From: Metasolibacillus fluoroglycofenilyticus
Lineage (GTDB): Bacteria; Bacillota; Bacilli; Bacillales_A; Planococcaceae
Direction of reading: 5' to 3'
Assembly: GCF_003049645.1 (NCBI RefSeq)
Contig: NZ_PYWK01000001.1
Coordinates: forward strand, 248,001 to 312,000
Length of the DNA: 64,000 bases
Position numbers and translations under genes: made by a program. The notes under the pieces were generated by a model. The model ran no database searches. It was not told where the DNA came from and saw only the letters and a program-made list of their open reading frames with translations. Within the stretch, counting starts at the first letter, position 1. Every line of letters begins with the position of its first letter. Below, piece by piece: positions 17,363 through 27,494 of the stretch.

Positions 17363-19192
17363 ATGGTAAGAAAACAAGATAGGCGTATTTTATCGAATAT
17401 TCCAGACCCGGAAAATACACGTAGCTTAGTTGACCGTCGAGGAGCTAGCTATCAGCAAGCAGAAATAGATATAGCAGATGTGAATGAATTATTTTGGCTT
17501 CAGTCATTAAGCTTACGTTATAGTACGGCATTTCCTGTGAAAATTTTAAAGTCAGATGTTTCAGCTAAGTTTATTTGTGAGGATATTTCTGTAACTGGCA
17601 TTCTCATTTCTTGTGACATATCAAATGCGTTCCAAATAGATGAGGTGATGCGAATGCGCTTCACAATACCTGATGGTGCAATGCCTGAAGGCTACGAGGC
17701 TAATGTCAAGCTAAAGGGAAGGGTTATTCGCACGTTTACAAAAGAGGTAGAGGGGCAAATTCGCTATTACTATGCATACGAATTTTTACAGCCGTTGCAT
17801 AAATATTTGAGCAAGAAACGCTGGGGACTGTCTGTCTTTACTGCTAGTCTCATACTGCTGGCGGCTGCATTGACGATTATGCTGATGCGGGCTGAAAGTG
17901 TCATTTATTTCAAATTTAATAAATCTTTATATTTATATAGTATGATTGCTGCTGCATTTTTGCTAAGTCGCTATTTATTTGGCATGTTTTATCGTAACTT
18001 AGTGATAAATCCTCATTATGAGCCCGGTGTATCAATTATTATTCCCGTTTTTAATGAAGAAAAATGGATTCAAAGTACAATATTAAGCTGCATAAATCAA
18101 TACTATCCAATTGACAAGCTTGAAGTAATTATCGTTGATGATTGCTCTACTGACCAAACAAAGCAAAGGGCTGAAGAAATAGCTGCTCTTATTCATCAAG
18201 AAGGTGAACGCTTTAAAACGAAAGGGCGTTTAATTGTGCATCAATTGCCACAAAACGGTGGAAAGCGTGAGGCATTAATGACAGGAGTACGTATGGCAAA
18301 GCATGATTTAGTTATTTTTGTTGATTCTGATAGTTTCTTAGAGCCTCATGCTGTACGCAATTTAGTGCAGCCATTTCAGGACCCCAAAATGGGTGGTGTA
18401 GCAGGACGCACGGAAGTAGCAAATAAATTTACCAATGCTTTAACGAAATTACAAACAGTTCGCTATTATGTTGCATTTCGTATTATGAAGGCGGCAGAAT
18501 CATGGTTTGATGCAGTGACCTGTTTATCTGGCCCGCTCTCCTGCTATCGCAAGGAGCTTGTTTTGCAAAATGGAGAAGCATGGCTTAATCAAAAGTTTCT
18601 TGGGCAGCCTGCTACGTTTGGCGATGACCGTAGTATGACAAATTATATTTTAAAAACACATCGGACAGCATATCAAGATAGCGCTGTTTGCTCAACAATC
18701 GTTCCATCGAGCACAATGGCCTTTTTATCACAGCAAATGCGCTGGAAACGTTCGTGGCTTAGGGAATCATTACGGGCTTGTACATTTATTTGGAGAAAAG
18801 AGCCATTCATGTTTTTGTTTTTTATTATCGGTTTAATTGTGCCAATCGCAGCACCCATTGTCGTTGTTTATAATTTACTTTGGGTTCCTTTTACTCAAGG
18901 GATTTTCCCTAGAACGTTTCTTGTTGGTCTATTATTAATGGCAATGCTAATGAGCTTAGCGCATCTTTATTTTAAAAGAAGTAAGCTCTGGTCATTCGGT
19001 TTTATTTTTGTTTTATTTTATGAGTTTGTATTGCTTTGGCAAATGCCTGTTGCTTGGGTAACGTTTTGGAAATCAACATGGGGTACACGGGAAACGCCGC
19101 AGGATGTATTAGCGAAACAAAGGAAGCTAGAAAGAAAAGCGCGGCGCAAAGAAAAACGTCTATTAAAAGATGCGGGTGATAAAGATGAATAA
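17363..19192 (+). CDS. PilZ-domain / family 2 glycosyltransferase fusion, membrane polysaccharide synthase
   Basis: About 609 residues. Residues roughly 45-145 resemble a PilZ c-di-GMP receptor: EDISVTGI gives the DxSxxG element, while the RxxxR element is reduced to a single clear Arg (LSLRYSTAF). Two membrane helices follow, then a processive GT2 domain with VDDCSTD, FVDSDS, GDDRS and QQMRWKRSW (the Q-x-x-R-W motif of cellulose/hyaluronan-type synthases), then further helices and a very basic C-terminus. It should polymerise and extrude a polysaccharide under c-di-GMP control; the sugar is unknown. AAAAGGA lies 8 bases before the ATG chosen. It overlaps the next gene by 8 bases, so the two are coupled. 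Confidence 0.88.
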   Translation: MVRKQDRRILSNIPDPENTRSLVDRRGASYQQAEIDIADVNELFWLQSLSLRYSTAFPVKILKSDVSAKFICEDISVTGILISCDISNAFQIDEVMRMRFTIPDGAMPEGYEANVKLKGRVIRTFTKEVEGQIRYYYAYEFLQPLHKYLSKKRWGLSVFTASLILLAAALTIMLMRAESVIYFKFNKSLYLYSMIAAAFLLSRYLFGMFYRNLVINPHYEPGVSIIIPVFNEEKWIQSTILSCINQYYPIDKLEVIIVDDCSTDQTKQRAEEIAALIHQEGERFKTKGRLIVHQLPQNGGKREALMTGVRMAKHDLVIFVDSDSFLEPHAVRNLVQPFQDPKMGGVAGRTEVANKFTNALTKLQTVRYYVAFRIMKAAESWFDAVTCLSGPLSCYRKELVLQNGEAWLNQKFLGQPATFGDDRSMTNYILKTHRTAYQDSAVCSTIVPSSTMAFLSQQMRWKRSWLRESLRACTFIWRKEPFMFLFFIIGLIVPIAAPIVVVYNLLWVPFTQGIFPRTFLVGLLLMAMLMSLAHLYFKRSKLWSFGFIFVLFYEFVLLWQMPVAWVTFWKSTWGTRETPQDVLAKQRKLERKARRKEKRLLKDAGDKDE

Positions 19193-20930
19193 CAAGAAAG
19201 TAGCATTAAATGCTCAATTAAAAAATCGTAAAAAAATCATTCGCTCTATTATTCAAGCAGTTATCATTGTTTTTCTTGCAACAATTTTAATACGTACAAT
19301 CTTTTTGTTAAATCAGTTTGAAGATAGCGCAATAGCAATGGAAAATACGGAAGGCTTTATTGCATTATCGTATTTTGGGGTGAGTCGTGGTGAGTCACCA
19401 AAGTACGTGACAAAAGGCAATTTAGATAAGCAATTATCGCTACTAGCAAAGCAAGGCTATGAAACAATTTCCCAGCAGGATATTATTGATTTTTATGAGC
19501 TAGGGAAGCCGCTGCCTGAAAAAGCTTTATATTTATCATTTGAGGATGGGCGCACAGATTCAAGTATTTTCGCTCAAAAAATATTAGAAAAATTGAATTA
19601 TAAAGCAACGATGTATACGTATGCCAATAAAATGGATACAAAAGATACAAAATTTTTAAAGCCTAAGCATTTGAGGTTAATGGAAGATAGCGGATTTTGG
19701 GAGCTCGGCTCGAATGGCTATCGCTTAACATATATTAATATATTTAATGATGAGGGACAGTCGTTAGGTGTTATTGATGAAAATGATGTACCTGATAAAA
19801 TGATGATTGAGTATTACAATCATTATTTAATGGATTTTATTCGAGATGAATATATGATTCCTACAGAAACAAGAGCGGAGATGGAGGCACGCATTGCAGG
19901 TGACTATGAATTGATGCAGGAAATTTATATGAATACGCTTGAGGAAGTGCCAAAGGCTTATGCGATTATGCACGCCAATTCACTTTATAATAATATGGAT
20001 ACGCTCGTGGAAAACGTCAATGACCGACATATTAAAAAATTATATAAAATGCATTTTAATTTAGAGCTAGATGCTTATAATGACGCAGATGCAAATATTT
20101 ATAATCTAAGCAGACTTCAAGTTTCACCATATTGGTCTACAAATCATTTGATGATGAAAATTCAGCAGGCGAGCAAACAGCGTGTTGAGTTTGTAATTGG
20201 TGATAAAAAGCTTGCGGAACAGTGGGAAATTTCTAATGGGGCGGCAGAGTTTTTAAATAATGAGATTATTTTAACTTCCTTGCCTTCAGAGGAAGCGACA
20301 ATGATTTTACAGCAAAGGATGCCGACAGCCTATCATCTAGAATTTGATTTTCACGGAAATGTTGTCGGAGAGCAGTCGGTTTACATTTATCATAAGAATA
20401 TGAGCTATATGCGTATCATGCTAAAGGATAATGAGGTAATTATTTTTGAAAAGCAACTAAATAAAACGGAGACTGAAATCGAGCGTCATTCTTTGCAGGA
20501 AATCGTGTGGAGCGGTGAAGATTATGCTTTCAATAAGGCAACGATTTATTCCTATCATGATACACAGCAAGGCTCACGTATTGATGAAGAAGAGTATCCA
20601 CGCAATTTAAAAAATCGACGTCATTTTTCATTACAAGTAGGGCAAGGTGAAATCAAGCTCGCTGTTGGTGAGGAGCTAGTAACAACGCTTGCAATTAGCG
20701 ATGCAATCGAAGGTACACAAATTGGCTTCGGCGCAGCATACTCAAAAAAGGATACAACGCATGAGCAATATGCAGATGATATATACGATACAGTAATTGA
20801 AAATATAAAAATAACAGACGAGGCTCAGCAGGTTCTTTTCACAAATCAATATACAAAGGCAGCGAAAATAAAATATAACTTAGGGGCATGGTTCAATAGT
20901 TTAGTAGATTTTTTTATTAAAACTTTTTAA
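19185..20930 (+). CDS. membrane-anchored polysaccharide-deacetylase-fold protein lacking catalytic residues
   Basis: A 581-residue protein with one N-terminal helix (residues about 21-43) and a long outward domain. The opening IALSYFGVS and motif LYLSFEDGRTDSS align with the NodB pattern YHxV...FDDG, but the first His is Phe, the catalytic Asp is Glu, and the second motif reads ELGSNGYRLTY with no H-x(3)-H pair. Metal binding and deacetylation are therefore doubtful. The last 200 residues look like a beta-rich carbohydrate-binding region. It overlaps the glycosyltransferase gene, so I infer an exopolysaccharide partner that binds or guides polymer. It may be analogous to YdaL in the B. subtilis ydaJKLMN cluster; homology is not shown. 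Confidence 0.7.
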   Translation: MNNKKVALNAQLKNRKKIIRSIIQAVIIVFLATILIRTIFLLNQFEDSAIAMENTEGFIALSYFGVSRGESPKYVTKGNLDKQLSLLAKQGYETISQQDIIDFYELGKPLPEKALYLSFEDGRTDSSIFAQKILEKLNYKATMYTYANKMDTKDTKFLKPKHLRLMEDSGFWELGSNGYRLTYINIFNDEGQSLGVIDENDVPDKMMIEYYNHYLMDFIRDEYMIPTETRAEMEARIAGDYELMQEIYMNTLEEVPKAYAIMHANSLYNNMDTLVENVNDRHIKKLYKMHFNLELDAYNDADANIYNLSRLQVSPYWSTNHLMMKIQQASKQRVEFVIGDKKLAEQWEISNGAAEFLNNEIILTSLPSEEATMILQQRMPTAYHLEFDFHGNVVGEQSVYIYHKNMSYMRIMLKDNEVIIFEKQLNKTETEIERHSLQEIVWSGEDYAFNKATIYSYHDTQQGSRIDEEEYPRNLKNRRHFSLQVGQGEIKLAVGEELVTTLAISDAIEGTQIGFGAAYSKKDTTHEQYADDIYDTVIENIKITDEAQQVLFTNQYTKAAKIKYNLGAWFNSLVDFFIKTF

Positions 20931-21001
20931 TGTTTTATCATTTATATTGTGGAAGGAAACAATACAAGCTAAAACTTTTGCAATGTTGGAGAAAAACAAG
21001 C

Positions 21002-21050
21002 GCTTCTACGGGCATATTTTGGTGTGACCGTAGAAGTGCATATGTTTTTT
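21002..21050 (+). terminator. intrinsic terminator of the exopolysaccharide operon
   Basis: GCTTCTACGG pairs with CCGTAGAAGTGC, followed by ATATGTTTTTT. The surrounding 20,931-21,238 gap shows no other feature that I can support. Confidence 0.65.
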
Positions 21051-21238
21051 AAAAAAGAATAAGAAAGCAAAGGTTTTTAGCATTTGAACAGTGTTTAGGC
21101 TAAAACGCCAGCCTCTCGGTTATTTCAAGTATTCATGTAAAAGTGGTGAGCGTTTATTTTTGCATCTGTACTTTCCAATGTCTATCGGCGCTAGACGAAC
21201 GCTTTTCTAATGTATGATTTTATTCGGAAATTTCCTCG

Positions 21239-22402
21239 TTAAAAAATATTCAGTGCGGCAATTCGCTGCATTGCCTCGCGTAGCCGCTCCTCATTTACAA
21301 GTAAGCCAACACGTACATAGCCTTCACCGAATTGTCCAAAGCCATTTCCACTAGCGACAGCAACATTCGCTTTGCTTAGTAACAGGTTAGTAAATTGCTC
21401 GCTCGTGTAACCTTCTGGCACAGGTAGCCAAGCGAAGAAGGAGCCAGCGGGAGCTTCTACCTGCCAGCCAATTTTATGGGCCTCATCAATTAATGCATTG
21501 CGTCTGCTTTCATACGTGGCGCGTAGTTGCTCGACAGCACTTTGCTCAACTGTAAGGGCATGTGCGGCTGCATGCTGAATAGCTGGGAATAGACTGCAAA
21601 ATAGATGGTCTTGTAATAGCTGGATAGCTTCAATCATTTGGGCATTTCCGACCGCAAAGCCAACGCGCCAGCCAGCCATATTAAATGTTTTTGATAATGT
21701 ATAAAACTCGATTCCAACATCCTTTGCACCATCCACTTGTAAAAAGCTAATCGGCTTTTGCCCATTAAAGCCAATCGCACCATAGGCAAAGTCATGTGCA
21801 ACTGCGATGTTATGCTGTTTGGCGAATGCGACTGTTTCTTCAAAAAACCCATAGGTTGCAATTGCACCAGTTGGATTGTTAGGATAGTTAATATAGAGTA
21901 GCTTTGCGCGCTCTTTTATTTCGTCATTTAAGGCGTTGTAATCAGGTAAAAATTGATTTTCTGGTAGCAAGGGCATCGTATCAAATTTCACATCTGCCAA
22001 TGCAACACCTGATAAATAATCCGGATACCCTGGGTCTGGCAATAGCATATAATCACCTGGATTCATTAATGCAAGTGGCAGCTCAACAAGCCCAATTTTC
22101 GTGCCACCTACGATAGCGACTTCTGTTTTAGGGTCGATTGTCACGCCGTATTCACGTAAATAAAATGCTGCCGCTGCCTCGCGTAGCTCCTCAATTCCGC
22201 GGAATGGGGGATATTTATGGCTAAGTGGGTTTTCGGCCGTTTGCTGTAAAGCTTCAATTATATGTGCTGGTGTTGGTTGGTCAGGATTGCCTTGACCTAA
22301 ATTAATAACATCTCGTCCTTCAGCGATTGCTGCATTGACGTTTTGAACGAGTGAAGCGAAAAATTGCGGTGGTAGCTGCTGTAGTTTTTTTGAAAATTCC
22401 AT
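21239..22402 (-). CDS. mtnE: methionine-salvage aminotransferase MtnE (class I/II)
   Basis: A 387-residue fold-type I PLP aminotransferase. It opens with LPPQFFASLVQNVNAAIAEG and has NLGQGNPDQPTP, NYPNNPTGA, HDFAYGAIGF, the PLP lysine in YTLSKTFNMAGWR, and VRVGLL near the end. This matches the B. subtilis YkrV/MtnE type, which transaminates 2-keto-4-methylthiobutyrate to methionine, usually with glutamine. The start at 22402 follows CGAGGG. It is divergent from the Nit2-like amidase gene 78 bases away; that enzyme would remove the 2-oxoglutaramate produced, so the pair makes metabolic sense. No S-box riboswitch is visible in the short gap. Confidence 0.9.
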   Translation of the reverse strand: MEFSKKLQQLPPQFFASLVQNVNAAIAEGRDVINLGQGNPDQPTPAHIIEALQQTAENPLSHKYPPFRGIEELREAAAAFYLREYGVTIDPKTEVAIVGGTKIGLVELPLALMNPGDYMLLPDPGYPDYLSGVALADVKFDTMPLLPENQFLPDYNALNDEIKERAKLLYINYPNNPTGAIATYGFFEETVAFAKQHNIAVAHDFAYGAIGFNGQKPISFLQVDGAKDVGIEFYTLSKTFNMAGWRVGFAVGNAQMIEAIQLLQDHLFCSLFPAIQHAAAHALTVEQSAVEQLRATYESRRNALIDEAHKIGWQVEAPAGSFFAWLPVPEGYTSEQFTNLLLSKANVAVASGNGFGQFGEGYVRVGLLVNEERLREAMQRIAALNIF

Positions 22403-22479
22403 GCAAATCCCTCGTTTTCTGAATATAATGAAATATGGTAACCTTTTTTTTCTAAAATGTCTATATAGGAAGTGAAGCA

Positions 22480-23289
22480 ATGAAAATAGGATGTATTCAA
22501 TTAAATGTTCGCTTTGGTAAAGTCGACGAAAATTTTGAGAGAGCAGAGCAATTTATTCGTCAAGCTGCACAAGGTGGCGCTGAAATAATCGTGCTACCAG
22601 AAATGTGGAATACAGGCTATGCACTTGAAAAATTGCCCGAGCTAGCAGATGAAAATGGCGAGCGCACAAAGCAATTTTTAAGCTTTCTTGCCAAGGAACT
22701 GTCCGTTCATATTGTTGGTGGTTCTGTTGCCATTCGTGTTGGTGATGAATTTTTTAATACGATGTACACGTTTAATAAAGAAGGAGAGCTTGTTGGCGAG
22801 TATAGTAAAGCGCATTTATTCCGTTTAATGGACGAGCATTTATATTTACAGGCTGGAGATAAGCTAAATCGCTTTGCACTTGGCGATATAGAAGCAGGCG
22901 GTGTTATTTGCTACGATATTCGTTTCCCAGAATGGTTACGCTCACATGCATTACAAGGCGCTAAAGTGCTTTTTGTACCAGCGCAATGGCCTACGCCGCG
23001 TATCGACCATTGGAAAACATTATTACAGGCACGTGCCATTGAAAATCAATGCTTCGTCATAGCAGTTAATCGCATTGCAAATAAGGTAGAAAACTTCAAC
23101 GGTCAATCGATGATTATTCAGCCTTGGGGCGAGGTGCTTTGGACAGGTGCGGAGGACGAAGAGTTAGCGATTATTGAAGTTGATTTTTCAATTGTTGACG
23201 AAGTGCGGACACGCATCCCAGTATACGATGACCGCAGACCAAATTTATATGAGGGAGTTGTGAAGGCAGCGTCTGAAAAGCCATTTTAA
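22480..23289 (+). CDS. mtnU: carbon-nitrogen hydrolase MtnU (omega-amidase-like)
   Basis: A 269-residue nitrilase-superfamily protein. The catalytic triad is apparent: Glu in VLPEMWNTGY, Lys in YSKAHLF and Cys in VICYDIRFPEW. It resembles B. subtilis YkrU/MtnU and Nit2, which hydrolyse 2-oxoglutaramate. Divergent placement with mtnE supports a joint role in the last step of methionine salvage. GGAAGTGAAGC is the likely ribosome site. The gene is followed directly by a family B repeat. Confidence 0.9.
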   Translation: MKIGCIQLNVRFGKVDENFERAEQFIRQAAQGGAEIIVLPEMWNTGYALEKLPELADENGERTKQFLSFLAKELSVHIVGGSVAIRVGDEFFNTMYTFNKEGELVGEYSKAHLFRLMDEHLYLQAGDKLNRFALGDIEAGGVICYDIRFPEWLRSHALQGAKVLFVPAQWPTPRIDHWKTLLQARAIENQCFVIAVNRIANKVENFNGQSMIIQPWGEVLWTGAEDEELAIIEVDFSIVDEVRTRIPVYDDRRPNLYEGVVKAASEKPF

Positions 23290-23560
23290 GACGACCTTTT
23301 TGTGCTGAAAGCGAAGCGACAGGTACAGAAGTTTCCCACCTTTATAGGAGACGAGATGAATGCAAGTATAAGACCGATTCCAGTTGGTGTCAAACACTCA
23401 CTGATAAAGATGAACCCAGTCTAAGAACATCGCATATTAAGATAACAACTGAGTGACCAACATCTCGTGTTGGCCTAAAGCCTTCGGTGGATGTCAGGAA
23501 TTTTGAATTGTGCTTGCACAATTCAAAATCCCGACATGATTAAGCGGAGGCGTAATTGAA
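23290..23560 (+). repeat. family B repeat
   Basis: Shares GCGACAGGTACAGAAGT, AACAACTGAGTGACCAACATC and CGTGTTGGCCTAAAGCC with the 14642 copy. It carries an extra inverted pair, AATTTTGAATTGTGC and GCACAATTCAAAAT, which also occurs in the 44.5-kb copy. The 23,290-23,819 gap holds this repeat, a terminator and the tdh upstream region; I see no gene. Confidence 0.7.
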
Positions 23561-23572
23561 TATAGAAGCAAG

Positions 23573-23613
23573 GGCTATTCGAAAAGTGTACATCTTTTCG
23601 GATAGCCTCTTTT
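23573..23613 (+). terminator. palindromic terminator
   Basis: GGCTATTCGAAAAG and CTTTTCGGATAGCC pair with one mismatch, followed by TCTTTTTT. Confidence 0.75.
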
Positions 23614-23819
23614 TTGTGGGGAATAGCTAAATGAAATTGCTATCCTCAAAAGCTTTCGATTTGATAGCATTTTTACATGAAAAGAAAATTAATGATTGTC
23701 TTTTTCAAAAGAACATTTTATAATTAATTTCAATAAAAGTACAAATGAACCGCGTCATTGCAATGTTTAAATGTATTTTTAGGGTGTACAAATGTATAAC
23801 GCCACAGGAGGGTACGGGA

Positions 23820-24743
23820 ATGAAAAAAATTATTGTGACAGGTGCACTTGGTCAAATTGGTTCAGAGTTAGTAGGGAAATTACGTACAATTTATGGAACT
23901 GATGCTGTTTTAGCGACAGATATTCGCGCAGCACAGCAAGATGGTCCATTTGAAATATTAGATGTAACAGACGGTAAGCGAATGCATGAGCTTGCAAAGG
24001 ATTTTGGTGCAGATACGATGATTCATATGGCTGCACTGTTATCAGCAACCGCTGAAAAAAATCCTGTTTTTGCATGGAATTTGAATATGGGTGGCTTAAT
24101 GAACGCATTGGAAGTATCACGTGAGCTGAATTTGCAGTTTTTCACACCAAGCTCGATTGGTGCATTCGGTCCATCTACGCCAAAGGATAATACGCCACAG
24201 GATACGTTACAGCGTCCTACAACAATGTATGGTGTCAATAAAGTAGCAGGAGAATTGCTATGTGATTATTACTTCACAAGATTTGGTGTGGATACACGAG
24301 GTGTTCGTTTCCCAGGCTTAATCTCTTACGCTACGCCACCAGGTGGGGGAACGACGGATTATGCAGTCGATATTTATTATAAAGCGATTGAAGAAGGGAA
24401 ATACACATCTTATATCGCCGAAGGCACGTATATGGATATGATGTATATGCCTGATGCATTGCAGGCGATTGTTGATTTAATGGAGGCGGATGGTTCGAAG
24501 TTAGCGCATCGTAATGCTTTCAATATTTCAGCGATGAGCTTTGAGCCTTCACAAATTGCGGCAGAAATTAAGAAGCATATCCCAGGCTTTGAAATTGCCT
24601 ACGATGTTGACCCGGTGCGTCAAGCAATCGCTGATAGCTGGCCAAACTCGATTGATTCATCTGCGGCAAAAGCTGAATGGGGCTTTAACGCACAATACGA
24701 TTTAGCTTCAATGACTGTTGATATGCTAGGGAAATTGAAATAA
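23820..24743 (+). CDS. tdh: L-threonine 3-dehydrogenase, short-chain dehydrogenase (NAD-epimerase-like) type
   Basis: A 307-residue extended SDR. It has the N-terminal Rossmann motif [10 protein letters not shown], the D-V-T cofactor region [21 protein letters not shown], and the catalytic pair [24 protein letters not shown] identifies the SDR-type threonine dehydrogenases (the Flavobacterium/Cupriavidus class), unrelated in fold to the zinc Tdh of E. coli. Its product, 2-amino-3-ketobutyrate, is the substrate of Kbl encoded at 15734. AGGAGGGTACGGGA precedes the ATG. It is transcribed alone. Confidence 0.92.
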   Translation: MKKIIVTGALGQIGSELVGKLRTIYGTDAVLATDIRAAQQDGPFEILDVTDGKRMHELAKDFGADTMIHMAALLSATAEKNPVFAWNLNMGGLMNALEVSRELNLQFFTPSSIGAFGPSTPKDNTPQDTLQRPTTMYGVNKVAGELLCDYYFTRFGVDTRGVRFPGLISYATPPGGGTTDYAVDIYYKAIEEGKYTSYIAEGTYMDMMYMPDALQAIVDLMEADGSKLAHRNAFNISAMSFEPSQIAAEIKKHIPGFEIAYDVDPVRQAIADSWPNSIDSSAAKAEWGFNAQYDLASMTVDMLGKLK

Positions 24744-24748
24744 GTAGG

Positions 24749-24786
24749 GCGTCCAAAATGCCGTGCGTTTGCTGGCGTTTTGGACG
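24749..24786. terminator. palindromic terminator after tdh
   Basis: GCGTCCAAAATGCC and GGCGTTTTGGACGC arms; family dyad. The T-run is poor. Confidence 0.6.
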
Positions 24787-24825
24787 CTGTTGTTTGGTGT
24801 TATGGTGCTAGGAAGCTATGTTTGA

Positions 24826-24915
24826 AAATGGGAGAAACACGGACTTTAGCGGTGTTTATTCTTAGTAAAAATCAAGAGGCAACAATTTTTTTCATTGCGT
24901 TGCTAATACAAAACT
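24826..24915 (+). repeat. degenerate family A tail module
   Basis: Contains GGGAGAAACACGGACTTTAGCGGTGT, readable in two parts as GGGAGAAACACGG and ACTTTAGCGGTGT, then CTTAGTAAAAATCAAGAGG, in the same order as the copy at 3104. Heavily diverged. It separates tdh from the end of the trp operon. Confidence 0.45.
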
Positions 24916-24919
24916 GCAT

Positions 24920-25699
24920 TCAATGGCTTTCTTTTTTTTCCTTAGAGGCGTTAACTAATGCTTCTACCGTCTGCCAATCTCCATTTGCTAATGCGTCGAC
25001 AATTTTACTGCCAACGATGACACCGTCGCTAAAGCGAGCGAATTTTTTTACTTGCTCAGGTGTGGAAATACCGAAGCCCGCTAGGACAGGTAAGGAGCTG
25101 ACTGCTTTCAATTTGGCGAAATGCTCTTCTAGCTCGTTTGCAAAATCACTACGTGCACCCGTAATGCCGTTAACTGTAACCGCATAAATAAAGCCTTCAC
25201 TTGCTGTAGCGAGTTGTGCGATACGCTTAGTAGGGCTTGTTAAGGAGACAAGCTGCACGAGTGCGATTTGTTCCTTTTGTAATGCGCTATAAATAATTGC
25301 GCGTTCCTCTAAAGGCATATCAGGAATGATGACACCGTGAATGCCAGCTTGCTTTGCATCATATGCGAATTTTTCTGCCCCATAGGCTAAAACAGGGTTC
25401 AAATAGGTCATTGCAACGAGAGGTACAGTGATTTCATTTGCAAAGCTTGCCAATGTCGCTAAGACAGATTTTAATGTTGTACCATTTTGTAATGCGCGTT
25501 GTCCTGCTAGCTCAATGGTTGGTCCATCTGCGACAGGGTCTGTAAAGGGAATGCCGACTTCAATCGCTGTTACGCCTATTCGCTGTAAGCGTAAAATAGT
25601 TGATTTTAATGTCGCTAAGCCACCGTCGCCTGCCATAATATAAGGAACGAAGGCGCGGTCACCACGTGCTAAAACCTGTTCAATTGCTTGTTGAATCAT
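24920..25699 (-). CDS. trpA: tryptophan synthase alpha chain
   Basis: A 259-residue TIM barrel. It splits indole-3-glycerol phosphate to indole, which tunnels to TrpB. Catalytic Glu lies in [18 protein letters not shown] (given in parts: TAIEVGIPF and DPVADGPTI) and Asp in [10 protein letters not shown]; the phosphate site includes GFGISTPEQ. It is the last gene of the operon, and its ATG overlaps the trpB stop as ATGA. No strong terminator is evident immediately downstream. Confidence 0.97.
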   Translation of the reverse strand: MIQQAIEQVLARGDRAFVPYIMAGDGGLATLKSTILRLQRIGVTAIEVGIPFTDPVADGPTIELAGQRALQNGTTLKSVLATLASFANEITVPLVAMTYLNPVLAYGAEKFAYDAKQAGIHGVIIPDMPLEERAIIYSALQKEQIALVQLVSLTSPTKRIAQLATASEGFIYAVTVNGITGARSDFANELEEHFAKLKAVSSLPVLAGFGISTPEQVKKFARFSDGVIVGSKIVDALANGDWQTVEALVNASKEKKESH

Positions 25700-26883
25700 G
25701 CCTCTTTACCTCCAATCGCATCAATTAATGTATGGACATCTTTATCGCCACGACCTGATAAACAAACGACAATGATTTCATCAGCCGATTTCGACCTAGC
25801 AAGCTGAGCCGCATAATAAATGGCATGGGCACTTTCTAATGCAGGTAAAATTCCCTCTGTTTCAGCGAGCAATTTAACACCCTCCAAAGCTTCTACATCT
25901 GTCACACTTTCGTAAAGAGCACGTCCGATATCGTTTAAATAGCAATGCTCAGGTCCAACTCCTGGGTAATCAAGCCCTGCTGAAATCGAATGTGCCTCCT
26001 GTATAAAGCCGTTGTCATCCTGCAATAAATACATATAAGCACCGTGTAGTATACCTTTTTGCGCACCGTAAATCGCTGCCGCATGCTTGTCTGTAGTAAG
26101 TCCAGCACCCGCCGCCTCAACACCAATTAACTGTACATTTTGGTCTTCAACAAATGGATAAAACATACCAATGGCATTACTACCACCACCGATACAAGCG
26201 ATGACCGTGTCTGGCAGCCGACCTTCCTGCTCGATGATTTGTGTGCGTGTTTCATCACCAATAACGCGCTGGAAATCACGTACAATCGTTGGAAAAGGAT
26301 GTGGACCAAGCGCAGAGCCTAAAATATAATGTGTATCCTCCACATTCGTTACCCAGTGACGTAAAGCCTCATTCACTGCGTCCTTTAAAGTAGCCGAGCC
26401 TTTATCGACAGCAACGACCTTTGCACCAAGCAGCTCCATACGGAAAACATTCAATGCTTGACGTTTTACATCCTCTGCCCCCATATAAACGATGCATTCT
26501 AAATCAAGCAAAGCACATGCAGTAGCTGTTGCCACACCGTGCTGACCTGCACCTGTTTCAGCAACAACTTTCTTTTTGCCCATACGCTTTGCAAGGAGTG
26601 CCTGTCCAATCGCATTATTTATTTTATGTGCGCCTGTATGGTTTAAATCTTCGCGCTTTAAATAAATTTTTGCACCGCCACATTTAGCCGTTAAGCGCTC
26701 CGCAAAATAGAGAGGCGTTTCGCGCCCTACATATTGCTGCAAATAATAATGAAATAGTGCTAAAAATTCAGGGTCATTTTTGGTCTTTTCATAAGCCCGT
26801 TCTAGCTCAAGAAGAGGCGTCATTAATGTTTCGGGGACGAATTGCCCACCGTATTCACCGAAACGTCCTTTTACAGTTGTCAT
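25696..26883 (-). CDS. trpB: tryptophan synthase beta chain
   Basis: A 395-residue PLP enzyme joining indole and serine. The cofactor lysine is in [19 protein letters not shown] and the glycine-rich [12 protein letters not shown] phosphate loop are also present, and [10 protein letters not shown] lies near the C-terminus. Length and motifs are standard TrpB1. Its start overlaps the trpF stop by ATGA and its stop overlaps the trpA start, favouring balanced synthesis of the alpha2-beta2 complex. Confidence 0.98.
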   Translation of the reverse strand: MTTVKGRFGEYGGQFVPETLMTPLLELERAYEKTKNDPEFLALFHYYLQQYVGRETPLYFAERLTAKCGGAKIYLKREDLNHTGAHKINNAIGQALLAKRMGKKKVVAETGAGQHGVATATACALLDLECIVYMGAEDVKRQALNVFRMELLGAKVVAVDKGSATLKDAVNEALRHWVTNVEDTHYILGSALGPHPFPTIVRDFQRVIGDETRTQIIEQEGRLPDTVIACIGGGSNAIGMFYPFVEDQNVQLIGVEAAGAGLTTDKHAAAIYGAQKGILHGAYMYLLQDDNGFIQEAHSISAGLDYPGVGPEHCYLNDIGRALYESVTDVEALEGVKLLAETEGILPALESAHAIYYAAQLARSKSADEIIVVCLSGRGDKDVHTLIDAIGGKEA

Positions 26884-27494
26884 TGTATTGCTCCTTTCGC
26901 ATTGCGAATAAATGTCTGGATTAAGGTAGCATCTTTTATACCGTTCTTTTCAACACCGCTTGACACATCCACCGCCGCTGGATGAATTAATTGAATCGCA
27001 TCGGCAACATTGCTGGGCGTTAAGCCACCAGCGACGATTACTTTTTCCTGTGCTATATTGGCTTTCTTTAATAAAGACCAATCGAATGTATGTCCGCTAC
27101 CCCCACGAAAATCTGTGCCGGGTGCATCGAATAAATAGTATTCAACAGCAAAGGTGGCAGCCTTTTTAATATCATCAGCATTGCGCACGGAAAAAGCTTT
27201 CAATGCAGGCAAGCCGACCTGCTGAATAAAATCATTCGTTTCATCGCCGTGATACTGGATATAATCAAGTGAAACAGCTTTTGCAATGGTTTGAATAACG
27301 TCTGCCTCCTCATTAACGAAGACACCAACCTTTTTGATATGTGCAGGTATATGTTTAGCGAGCAGTGCTGCTTCCTCTATCGAAACACGGCGTTTGCTAG
27401 GTGCGAAGACGAAGCCGACAAAATCCGCCCCAGCCTTCACTGCTGCTTCGACATGCTCAGCCGTCCTTAAGCCACAAATTTTGACCATTGTCAT
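26880..27494 (-). CDS. trpF: phosphoribosylanthranilate isomerase
   Basis: A 204-residue TIM barrel catalysing the Amadori rearrangement of phosphoribosylanthranilate. The catalytic Cys is in VKICGLRT and the catalytic Asp in [14 protein letters not shown] and VDVSSGVE form the phosphate site. It is coupled by ATGA overlaps on both sides (trpC before, trpB after). Length is typical. Confidence 0.96.
   Translation of the reverse strand: MTMVKICGLRTAEHVEAAVKAGADFVGFVFAPSKRRVSIEEAALLAKHIPAHIKKVGVFVNEEADVIQTIAKAVSLDYIQYHGDETNDFIQQVGLPALKAFSVRNADDIKKAATFAVEYYLFDAPGTDFRGGSGHTFDWSLLKKANIAQEKVIVAGGLTPSNVADAIQLIHPAAVDVSSGVEKNGIKDATLIQTFIRNAKGAIQ

Noticed and set aside
22403-22479. S-box riboswitch between mtnE and mtnU
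   Set aside because: The 77-bp divergent gap is too short and has no SAM-I core or terminator.
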